Shown: piece by piece, positions 51,401 to 62,389 of the stretch
Position numbering within the stretch: the stretch's first letter is position 1
How the letters are laid out: every line of letters starts with the position of its first letter
From: Echinococcus granulosus
Taxonomy: Eukaryota; Platyhelminthes; Cestoda; Cyclophyllidea; Taeniidae
DNA: 64,000 nt
Assembly (NCBI RefSeq): GCF_000524195.1
Contig: NW_020170382.1
Location: 2,069,233 to 2,133,232, forward strand
Direction: 5' to 3'
Notes under the pieces: model-generated
Seen by the model: only the letters and a program-made list of their open reading frames with translations
Databases searched by the model: none
Told to the model about the DNA's origin: nothing
Position numbers and translations under genes: made by a program

Positions 51401-54369
51401 GATGCACCTGCCCTTAAGGCAGATACCATGTTGGTAGCACTTCTTGTTGGAGAGTTTACGAGGGCCTGGACATGTGCCCGAGTTGCCTGTGCAGAAGCCT
51501 TTATCTAGACAAGGCGTTGCAACCGTCGGTATGGCACACGACACATTTGCAGGCTTGATTTTGCAATCTAACAATAGTGCAATTTGAAAATAATTTCTTC
51601 ATTAGTCGATACAAGGATGAAGTAAGCTATTCCTCTTGATTTTCATGATGCTATGGTTTAGTTATCCCTACTGTCAAACTGTTGACTAATTCGAGGTCTC
51701 AATCCCTCTGCATTCGATTGAGCGGGCGCTTAAATCCCCGCGGATTGCACTTTCCCCTGCCAGCATGGGTTTCGACTCATGTCAGTGGCCCCTCGGGCTT
51801 CCTGAATGTCAGCAATACACTTTTTGTCATTGTACTGACTTCTTACGACTTCAGAAAAGACCTGGGGACGCTATGCTACTATTTCACCCTATTCAACTAG
51901 TCAATGCATCTCTTTCGCATTCACAGTGAAGTAAAGTTCTGCTGAATGGAAACCTTATGCTTAACTAAAGCTCTGTGTTGGCAATGTAAAGCTTACTTCT
52001 CATGACACACATTTATATTTTATAAATTAAATAAGCACTTATTATCCAATGCACCCTGTCTAAATTATCCATTAAAAAATTCCAAACCGCTAAACCTTGC
52101 GTCGTTATCAATAGTTAAGCCTCAATCAAAAGCAGCATTGTTTATTGAAATAGGCTGGAAAAACTCGAAAATTAAGATGTACTGCAGCGGTTAGAGAAAA
52201 TCTGCAAGATATTCGAAAATTTTGCAAATCCATTTCTTAGCAATTAGCTGAATGTAAGTTGGCACCTTATTACATATATTCAAATAAATATTTTAACGTA
52301 AGTACTTTTATGCCATTCAATTTAATAAAAAAAACTTGCACAAACACGTTTCATGAACGTAGGCATAAAGCACCTTAACTTAGAACATAAATATCAGTTA
52401 AGCGTCCACATTAAAGAAAAGTTGAAAAATTAACTCTGGGTTAATTTCAACGGTAAGAACTCAGTTTGTAGAATAATTTGCTGCCACAACTCTAAGCTAG
52501 CCAGCATGAGCAAATTAAGTGCAGAATTCGGTCTCACCATTAGTGCAGCAGGCATGATTCATGGGCGAGCATTTGGCGCCAGGACGGAGATGGCAGTTGT
52601 GGCGGCAACAGGAGTCCCAAGTTTGGGGACCCGCCCCGCCCGGGTCGCACTCCTCGTTCTCGTCGAGGCGCAGGTTGCCACACAGCTTCTCCCCTGGCTT
52701 GTCCGGCAAAAAGCAGTGCCCGAAGTTGAAGATGCATGCGTTCATGCGATTCAGGGAGCAAGGCGAGAATTTCTAATCGTGAAGATGATATGGGTTAAGT
52801 CTATTGCATTGCATTTATTTTGGCATGGGTTTTAAATCAGTGGTTCGAAAACAGTAAAGTAGCAAGCAAGTAGGAAGGGCATGTAGCCAAAACAGACTTT
52901 TAGAAAATCCTAAAGGCTATGTAAATCTTATTCATACTTTTTTTGAAAAATACTCTTGAGAATAATTTGTTGCTAGAAATGCTCTATAAATCCATTCACA
53001 GCTTTAAGGAAGCAGGTAAACTTTGAAATAAACATTTAAATCTAACTGCAACATTAAATTTCAACATTATGGATTCAGTATGAATGCGGATCCCTTTAAC
53101 AATGAAACAGAAATGTTTTTAATGGAACCGAAATGGCAGATATCTAAGGATTGCTCTTCAAGTCTCTTGAAATCCTTATTGGTAAAGTTAACTCATCGTT
53201 ACTTGGGAATTGCATAAATGTACGAAAGTGGTTTACATGTGTGATAATAGCGAATTTTCTAAGCGAAAACTTAAACGTACTATGCTACTCTCAGGTGGCG
53301 TAAAATATACTAAAAGTGACAATTTTTGTAAATTTGTTCGCAAAATCAAATTTTTTAATTTGGTCGCGCCCCAAAAGCGCAGAAAGCAGCTAACATTCTG
53401 AATCACTTAACTAGCTGTAAGGATTATGGTGAATTCTGGTCGTAGTTGAAGTTTATTGGTATCTTTACTTGATGGAAACTATGCCAGTAAATCTTTGCTT
53501 AAGTTATCAGTGAACTTGCGAAAGTAGATGCAGAAGAAGGCGATTGCATTCTGATAAGTGTAACAATTCCCAGGCTATAACTAACCATCGGTCAATGAAG
53601 GGAAAAAACCCCTATCATAAACTATACAACAGTCACTTAAACGCGGCATTGACATAATGGGAGTTAAACTAACTGGCTATCCTCTTCAAATGCACCAAAT
53701 CGTTTAATAGTATACTGTTTACTCTGCAGGACACAAGAATGCAATTACCAAAAGTATCCACCGAAATGGACCAGAGTTACCAATGCTCACATAGTGGTTG
53801 GGCATCATGCCGGAGACAGCGTACTTGTTGAGTAGATAGACGCCTCCACGCTCGTTCTCTGGCGAGCATAGAGGCGTGTCGGGGTCATGTAAAGAACCAT
53901 AGCTGTGGCCTAACTCGTGCGCCATCACCAGCTCCGCCGAGAGAGCCGGCACTGGCAGCCCATTGGTATTGAGGTAGGAGGTGAAGCCCGTGTTCGTGTT
54001 GCCTCTCATGGCTGCCAGAGATGGGATATTAAAGTTCATTGTGCCCATTAGCATTACGGGCTATGTGACATGAAATTGATTTGAGTCTTTACTCCGGACA
54101 TTAATCTATCTTTGTGTTAGTTGAGATCTACTAAGTAAATAGGAATTGGACGTATAACTGCCATAAGTTGGGAGTCTAAATTTTCCAGGGATTCGCTTGC
54201 TTTCGTTTTTTATTCATTTTTTCACTTTAGACTGAACCGACCTTCTAAAATTGCTATCGCGAAATCACTNNNNNNNNNNNNNNNNNNNNNNNNNNNNNNN
54301 NNNNNNNNNNNNNNNNNNNNNNNNNNNNNNNNNNNNNNNNNNNNNNNNNNNNNNNNNNNNNNNNNNNNN

Positions 54370-54428
<59 letters not shown>

Positions 54429-57400
54429 GATGTTCATTATAAAGCGGTTGAAGAGCGTGAATTTCGAAACCTAAAAGAAACTACCTATTTTACTGACGCA
54501 AGCGGTGTGTTAGCGGTTTGGTAGAGCTGTTTTACTCTGTCCTGTTCATACCAACCTACGATGGCTGTTAAGCACCGGACAGACAAGCTGCAAAAATCAC
54601 TTTACACTCAACATTTCTCTTAAGTTCAAGCGTACTCCGATACTCATATGAAAATGTGGCAGCTACGATAAGACGCACTAATCATGTATTTTACTTGTAT
54701 GGGATGCAACAAGACAATTCACTGTATATCATTACAATTCATGAAGTATGCTAGCGCTATTTCTTACCCCTGACTTTTACTAAGCGCCGATCTGTCCCTG
54801 TTAGTTTGAACAGTCTGTAGTGTTAAAGAATACCGTTGAGACGCTAGCACTGGTTATAAATTTGGGTGCAAACTATCAATGACACGAGTGATTTGTATCC
54901 CTCTATTCAGTGTGCACCTCAATGATCATGGTAGTCTCCCCTAATCGAATCCCATTCCCAAACAAGTACCGTTGTTCTACTTAAAAATGAAGCAGTAAGA
55001 AGGCTTTAGGGAGTTTTATTTAATGAAATATCGGAGCCATCAGGCAGTGAATGAAAAAGTTGTAAAATTGCATTTAAACAAATTCACTTGAAAGCTGTTA
55101 TTGCAATGCTGCAATAATATAACAAACAGTCATAGTAAAACCACGCGTTTTAGATCATAGCATTTAATAGGAAAGGGCGATGACGTATAAAAAAGTAACT
55201 CATTATTGTGGTGCAATTTACTTCAACTAATCAGCAACCACAGTAGCAATTTTTCATTTTAATTTCTCAGTGCAAGAAAGGCAAGGAAAGGCATACAATA
55301 GGTTCAGACTAACTTACAGCGCTTTGCACATATGCCACCCAATTGCCTTCCTCCGTGGGCCGAACAGACGTAAGTAAGAGCCAGAATGCCGTCTCGAGAC
55401 GAAAACCAACAGAGCTTATGCGACAGGCAGTGCGGACCATGGTCGGGGCGCCGTGCCAGCTCCTGCCCAGAATACAAAAGAATCATTATCCTGCAAATTA
55501 TTGTCCTTTTTCAGCTAAAAGTCTTAATCTTTACTGAAGACAAAATAATTGGATGTCATAAGTGTGTTTGCAAGTCAAATTATCGACTAAAATACAATGG
55601 TTAGAAATGCGTAACATTAGCAATAAGGTACGGGAATGATTGGAGCAGCACAAAGGATAATCCCGTGAGCGAATTGGTTGGCAATTAGGACAAGGGCTTC
55701 TTTGGAATATTTCCTAATTTTCGGCCAGTAAGGCACATTTCCACAATTATTTGGCCTTCATCATCTAACTTACCATCAAATTCTGACACTGTTAATACAA
55801 TCAGAACAAGAGTTCTTATCATTTTTTGGAGGTACACTTGGACAGTTACTAATAGGCTACCATATTGAAAGCACGTGTTTATGGTTTTATAATTTTATGT
55901 TTTAGATGTAGGAAGTAGGCGAAATTATAAAATGGCCGATCATGTTATAATAAGTGAATCTGATTCAATACTATGATAAAAGCATTATTAATCTCCTTCC
56001 TAATACATTTTAAAGAGGAAATTTTTATCAGAACACGCAGGCCGCAGATGAAGTCTAGGATTCCAACATTAATGTACCTGAAGGTAAGCCTGAGGAGTAA
56101 GCATCTCATCCTTTGAACCAAAAGCAATTGATTTCGAGGGGTCGCTGTCGATTGTGACCTTAATTGAAATAGCGGAAGCTGTTTCTATCATGGAACTTAA
56201 AAAAGATCAGGTAAGGAAGAGTCGCGTTATTTTTGTTGTAGCGCGCCATAATCACCACCCCGCTCCAACTCGTAAGCCTAAATAACTTCTGCGTGTCGAC
56301 GATATATACTTTGCCCCAGTTTTGTCTTCCTTTGCATTCAAAGAAGTCTCAGGACGCTACACCATTGAACATTTGCACGCATTGTAATGCATACATATGA
56401 TGAGTATTATTTCTCGGATTATTTTCCACATTCCTCTTATTCCAAATCCTCATATTACGCAATGTAGATTTAACGCAGTGAATGTAACTAGGAATTTCCG
56501 GCTTTACAAAATGAGTTTAACTCGGCCCGAAAGTAGCAAAAGCTAATTTGTTGTCAAATTTGTTATAGGAGATTGGAAGAAGATGCGGTGTGAGGTAGTG
56601 GACCTTACCATCAACAAGTGGCTCTAGGAGGGTGAGTACGATGATGAGTAGCTGTGATGATACATAAATAAAAGAGGACGATTTCTGATAATGATGTTCA
56701 AAACCACTTGGCGCAACTCAAAAATATGCAAAGAAAACTCATTTTCCAGAATTCGCAATCTTTTGCCTTGTTTAAAAAAACTTGTATTAATTCTAGTCGA
56801 TTATGGGAGCCCATGCCACGCGATGGCCTCAGCAATCGGGTGGTTACACTCCTTGACCAATCCACACTACATTGTAGCCCAATTCGTCGACTCAAACTAT
56901 TGGCTCCACACATTCTCGCCTCGCTAGTGCCAACGTATCCCATTATAACAGCCCGGTCCAGCTGGTAGCTGCTAAGACTCCTTTTTTATCTTTCGACCGA
57001 AACATAATGGTGATTGTTGCAACACCTAAAAAGTAGATTTCTAGTCGGCTTATTTTTAGCATAAAAACAGCGCGAACTCAGCTGTTTCACATTCTACACT
57101 TGGGTGCTATCGCACCGACCGATTCCTGACTTGTGGTAAGCTTAGCTTAAATCTGCTTTTATCATTGGTTCAACGCAGTAGTTGCAAAAAAATAGAAGTA
57201 AAATCACCCCACTATTAAAATAAAATAATATAGTAGAACGACTGTTGAATACTCTTTCGAGACGGAGTCCAAAACCCGTTTGTTTTCTGTTTCTGAAATC
57301 TGTGAATACAGTGCTTCGAAGGATTCGATCCGCCAACCTTAGAGCGCTTATCTAAAGGGAGAGGAAGAATTAGATGCGTAGCACTCTCTCTCACCGCATG

Positions 57401-58605
57401 ATCAAGCGCTCTAGTTGGATCAAACATCGCATAATGTGAAAGAAAATCGTAGCCAATTATGATGTGCAGACCGCAGATTCTTTTGTTGCCAAGACTTCGC
57501 CTTGTTCTCCTTAAACCATATCGACCATTTTCTACAAAAAACACGATTTCGCTAAGAATATCTAAAAAATTGAGAAACCATAAAGAGTAAAACTTCAGTG
57601 ATTATGTGTGGTCTTTAACTGTACCTTGTTTCAAACGCATAATTATGTAACTTTAAATAAAGCCTGGACGAAATGGATGTCAAAGAACAATAGTGGTAGA
57701 AATCCGTGTTTAATTTTGGCAAACACGAAGGAAAGCCCAAGTCAGAATATTCTGAGGAAAAATTCAAAATGCGCCGTTAGTAAGATGAAATAATTTTTAT
57801 CACATATTTGACATAATATAGAGACAAAAGTGCATGGTATGATCAAAGATATTTATGCGGCATACATAACCGATTTGCTCATTTTAGACTAAAATGAACC
57901 CAAGACAAGCACGAAAATAGGTAGTTGGAATACCAATAAGGTGTGATCTAAGATGTTCCAATGAAGATGTCACATTGGGGATGATTAAAGGACTAAAATA
58001 TTCCGTTAGAGTAAGAAACTTACTAGTTATCCTTTACAATGTCACTCCATTGGTAAATAATGTAGTCGTCCTTAAAAGCGCTACTGTTATAATATTTAAA
58101 GGGCTTGTTTTCATTTATATAAGATTCAGGCAAACCTCTAGAGCGTAAATCTGATTTGGTGTGAATATTCTCATTGACAAGCAGTTCTGAGAGGAGATTT
58201 GGCAAATTACTTCGGAAGACTTATCATTTTTTAAACTTCCCGAGAAAGTTTGCGGCAGATGAATGGCATTATGTCTCAGTAAACTTGAACCGGAAGCAAA
58301 GACATCAAAGGACTTGGTGGACGGAAAGCCACTATGGAGCAGTTCAACACTGAATTGTCTAGCTTTTATAAAAGTGACGAAATAGTTACCTATGAAAAGC
58401 ATAAAAGGTAATGCTTACACCTTTTAAGTTATAGTGCAATGAAAAGTTCTGAGAGCTCAAAATTTCGAAGTATCGAAGGTTCTCAATCACATCTGACGTA
58501 AGTTTATGTAAAGCACTTACATGTAGAATTTAAATCGTAGGCAAAAGAAGCAAAAAATAACGTTAGTAAATGCAATGCTCTCCTAGCGCGGAAACACCTT
58601 AACAT
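48462..58605 (-). CDS. ADAM17: ADAM17/TACE-like transmembrane metalloprotease, copy B
   Basis: Fifteen in-frame exons: 58605-58521, 58492-58421, 58389-58136, 58103-58024, 57992-57934, 57561-57395, 57351-57253, 56158-56078, 55462-55318, 54011-53791, 52772-52538, 51567-51358, 50526-50098, 49854-49766 and 48698-48462. The product is 820 residues with the same domain order as copy A. It has a signal peptide (MLRCFRARRALHLLTLFFAS), prodomain, furin-like site GLRRTRRS, zinc site HELGHSYGSLHD (H379), disintegrin domain CGNLRLDENEECDPG, Cys-rich region SCKVCC, membrane span LVIAFSVLVWVPLCLLI (about 721-737) and a 78-aa tail. Exons 4, 5 and 14 have the same lengths as in copy A (80, 59 and 89 nt), as expected of a duplication. 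The tail exon is assigned by phase, size and position; its sequence does not resemble copy A. Intron 1 is only 28 nt. Two substantial introns hold an N gap and a repeat-like island. Confidence 0.88.
54270..54369. other. Assembly gap (100 N)
   Basis: A run of 100 N lies in copy B intron 9, directly before a trinucleotide repeat. The repeat probably caused the assembly break. Confidence 0.99.
54370..54428. repeat. (AAC)n microsatellite
   Basis: About twenty uninterrupted AAC units abut the gap, inside an intron of ADAM17 copy B. The true length is unknown because one end is in the gap. Confidence 0.97.
56800..56985. repeat. Candidate interspersed element in ADAM17 copy B intron 7
   Basis: This GC-richer island sits inside an AT-rich intron (57252-56159). 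It is bounded on one side by an ATTAATTCTAG tail-like segment (about 56784-56796). It has no coding similarity to ADAM17, and flanking exons splice in frame across it. A short non-autonomous element is the likeliest explanation; I cannot name the family. Confidence 0.3.
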
Positions 58606-60607
58606 TGAGGAGGGCTTAGCGGTTAAAGGTCACAGAGAGCAAAAATGTTGTAGTTACTTAATCTCTATAAAATTCCATGCAAATGCTATTGTGAGGAAAC
58701 TACTTTTGCGGAGTTGCGTAGGATGAGAAGTTTTCCCAATTGAAAATTGAGCAAAATCAAAAGGTCCCCATGAACTCACGTGCAAATACAACAATTTACA
58801 CTCCAGGCAAATCTAGAGTTGGTAAACAAAATAGACCTCATTCTTAAATATTCTCTAAGTTTAGATTACCACTGGTCAAGCAAACATTGCTTAGGCAGTT
58901 CTTAAAGAGCAATTGTCAAAGTGGCACAATTTTGGCCATTATCGTGTGATTCGCCGTGGATCCGAAAACTTAGGGTAGCCGAGTTATTTCTGCATTATTC
59001 AGGTTCCTTACTTAACCGGGGAAATTATGAAAGGCATTTAAAATAGTCCAATCTAGTGTATTACGCCTTCTCAAATCGGTGACAATCTATAATTTCAGCA
59101 GCGTCTTGAAGAGATGGTAGGTTAGGTCATTAAAATAGGAGTACAGATCGCGGGTGACTGGTCCCACGCAACTAAACATATTTCAGGAATATCAAAGCAC
59201 TACAGTGTAAAGAGTAATTAATTGGATCGTCCTTGTGAGTCAGCTATGTAGCGTCTCGGGACTCCCTGAGGACGAAATAAGCCACAATACTTGGGCGGAA
59301 TACATATGTTCAGCTCAGAGAAGGTGTCTGGGCTATTGGCATGGCCCAAAAGGCCACCCCACCCAGTGAGGTACAAGGGGGGTAACTCAGAGTACAAAAG
59401 TGGTGCTTTACCAATGCCGAGGGATAAACCACCATCGTATTACAGTTAGGATGTGATTATCAGTACCCACCCATATGCTGGGAAATTTCTTTAATGGATA
59501 ATTATAAAATCACTTATTGTTGGGTGTGATGATACTTCTGATTCACGTGCCTATGTGAAATGCGAATGGTTTAGGGGGTTTAAAGACGGTGGCTTTACAA
59601 CTCCAGCACGACAAAGCAATTGTAACCAAATGATCGTAGCCTAAACTAAAATATTTTTAAGGCTTTGACAATTTATTTGAGCGTTTTTTTAACTTATGAA
59701 TGCTGCGAACAAAATACCAATTCTCTTTATTGTTACTCTTCGCATAAAAAGGCATTACGGTGCTTGTTGATAGCTTAACTTTCAATGTCTTAAAAATAAC
59801 TTTGCATGTGTCTAATTAATGAAATCTTTCGGTCATCAGGCCATCGTATATCATTTCTTTATTTATTGACGCGGTGGTTTCAAGACTGGGTGCAATTGCC
59901 CTTCTGCATCAATTGGGTTGCTTTCATTTTCCTGGTAATTTCTATTTTTTTGCTTGTCTTCGCTTTCCTGTTTTCGATTTTTGTTCGTCGATAATAAAGT
60001 TTGCAGGTGTCGGTTCTTTCAGTTCGTTTCCATCCATTTTAGAATACGAATAACTTTATTTGGTTAATTCTGGTTGAATTGTGGGAGCTATGTTTGCAAT
60101 CGTGTTCTCTCGACTACCTATCATGATCTATTGTAAATGTGTCCTCTCGCGAAATTTACGCTCGTTTCACGGCTTACAATGAAGTGTGTTGTGGTCCCAA
60201 TTATTTCTTGTCCTTCTTTTGTTTTCGTAACTGTTGTATTACTCTGATATGCATTCTGATCTTCACAGTGACACTTATTGTTGCCAGATGTTGGGTTTCA
60301 CGGCACCTTTTGTTTCCTGTGGACGTATTCAGAATCCTTGATGCATCCGTATAAACTTAAAATGATGTGTTACTCCTATTAAATGATTAAACCCAGGATA
60401 ATTAGCTTAATTACCTATTCACTGAATTTGATAATTCAATTACCTAACTTCTGATATATTCTTTATCATTTGTGTCCATCGTACACACGTGTGTCACTTG
60501 CCTGCATTACTCATTCGTCGACGATGACATCGCTCTAACTTCAAGTGCCTTTGAATCCGGATCGCACTAGAGTTGCGGACCTTCTGTGGTGAGCGTCTGT
60601 CCCACTC
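58606..60607. other. Intergenic region between divergent ADAM17 copy B and PPP1R37
   Basis: Two kilobases should hold the promoters of both genes. The only structured stretch I see is a diverged repeat copy at about 59248-59370. Open frames at 59806-59994 and 60139-60354 are hydrophobic but have no family match. Confidence 0.5.
59248..59370. repeat. Candidate dispersed element, copy 2
   Basis: It starts GTAGCGTCTCGGG and includes CATGGCCCAAAAGG...CCCAGTG. The two anchors are 92 nt apart, against 95 in the copy next to the gap at 11079-11202. Similarity between the anchors is weak, so the copies are old or the match is partial. Confidence 0.4.
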
Positions 60608-62389
60608 ATGGAGTCAGACCAAGCCAAAATACATAACGAAAACGGCCAAGACGGTGTTGCTGTTGCGACCCCCCAACATAGGGCCCCGTCAAACAACCGA
60701 CATGTGCGTTTCCCTGAGGACGATTCAATTATCCTCGGCTGTCTGGAGCCCTTTCATCCAAGTAAGTCATCAGTTTGTTTTTATTCCGTGAGTAAATCGA
60801 CCTGTTTCGAACTCACTTACATCGAAAAGCTTAGTACTTGTCAGATCCTAACATGGTGGGATTTACAATTTTGAGGTAACTACCTGTTAAAACATTTTGT
60901 TTCTTTGTGCGCTCATAGTGCAGCACTAATTGGCTTTTTTTCCCTTTATTAAGCTCCCGACAATTGCACAAGTGATGAACTAATTGCTGCCTACATCGCT
61001 TCATGTAAACTCTACAAGACGCCTACTGTGGATTTTCTGCTGGAACAACTGAGGGTGAGTTATTTTGGGCAAAAAATACGTATGCTTTGAATTTTCTTGG
61101 CTTGGGTTCCCAGTGTGAGGTAGATGTCTGTGCTTTCTCAAAAAGCTTTTATTTCACTCAAACTCATCACACTGCATGTTCATTTCGATAAAATTGGTGC
61201 TAATTCAATTGCCTTATTGCCATGTAAATTGTCTCTGATTTTTTAAAGAATTAGAGATTTCCTATCCATTTAGAGTGCATCTTTTGAGCATGTACTTACA
61301 GCTTCCCTACATACCCATGCATTTGCCTGCATGCTGTTCCGCTCCTCCAGTTATCTAAGGTGCGACGCTGCCAAGTGCAGCGAGACTGAATGTTGTGTTC
61401 TTTTCTCCAGCAATTCACAAAAAATGGCTTTTTTGCAGTGACAGTGGTGGGCGCTTGTGCTTTTGATCATGGTTGAGGCTCCTTTTCCTCCTGATGTTGT
61501 TTTAAGTTTTATTTGACCTCTACCTATGCTTCCATTCTTCAATTCATTTTCTTTTAAGTCTTGTTTGGAAGCACTTTTGAAATTTCCGACCCCTTTTTAG
61601 TGCTTGCACAATTTGTCTTCTTAAAGTACGTTATTCTCTTAATAAAAGCCGCTTTGGAGGGTTAACGTCTGCCATTTACATGGATTGTTCCAGGGTATTT
61701 GCTTTAGAACGCTTTGCTGTTTTTTTTTTGTAGGGAATCGATCTTTCCATTTGCAATGAGCGCTATAGTCGACTCTACCTACGGGGTGTGTGGATGCGTA
61801 TGACCACTACTGGTCCCTCAACTCTTTATCATTAGTACCTTTGTTTCCGTGTTACGTTCCACCTCCATTTTTACTATCTGTGAATGCTTTAAACATCAGT
61901 ATCGTAAGACTTAGCTCCAAGTTCATGTATTTTAATGACTAGTTTAGCTTCATATTCTGAGTCGAAAACAAGTTTCGAATGGACCCAACTGATTTTATTT
62001 ATGTAAATATCTCCAACGCTGTTGTTTTTTTGATTTGTTTCAGGTATAAAACTCACTCGCTTTCAAATTGAGACCCTTGAGGAGGTGTTTCGAAGGGTCC
62101 ACTTTCAGGAGGTTGATCTGGAGGACACTTTTCTCGACGAAGCCGTAAGTTCCTTTCGCTCACCCATGTATTTCTTTTTTTAGTCTATATTATTTATCGG
62201 AATTATTCTACTTTAACCGGTCTGGTAAATTCCAAGCTTGCTTTTCTTCTTTCGCCATTTTAGTCGGCTACAGCATTGTTTGATATGATGCTGCACTACG
62301 AGACTTGCGTGGATCTGTCCATTTCTTTAAACCTGGAAAAAGTTGGTCCCAGCATCGCTTGGCCCCGGTGTATAACGTATCTCCGCAAG
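60608..62389 (+). CDS. PPP1R37: Protein phosphatase 1 regulatory subunit 37-like, 5' part
   Basis: Five in-frame exons: 60608-60761, 60954-61054, 61734-61785, 62044-62144 and 62264-62389, 178 codons, ending in phase 0. The N-terminal RHVRFPEDDSIILG (residues 31-44) contains an RVxF-type PP1-docking motif and matches PPP1R37. The following blocks also fit the start of its leucine-rich-repeat domain: DELIAAYIASCKLYKTP, LEEVFRRVHFQEVDLE and ALFDMMLHYE. PPP1R37 binds and inhibits the PP1 catalytic subunit. The gene is far from complete (the human protein is much longer), so the rest should lie to the right of the window. The start ATG is the first in frame and gives the expected short disordered leader before the docking motif. 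Confidence 0.86.

Noticed and set aside
55774..55822. Short signal-peptide-like frame (MIRTLVLIVLTV) with a good donor, first taken as the start of ADAM17 copy B
   Set aside because: The real prodomain exons of copy B were found further upstream (58605-57395). This piece lies inside the intron between 56078 and 55462.
57318..57345. tRNA-like GGATCGAATCC motif on the minus strand
   Set aside because: It lies inside a coding exon of ADAM17 copy B (ADRILRSTVF block), and no tRNA fold was seen around it.
60139..60354. Hydrophobic 71-codon frame upstream of PPP1R37
   Set aside because: No similarity, no splice sites joining it to PPP1R37 in frame, and T-rich composition readily gives such hydrophobic frames.
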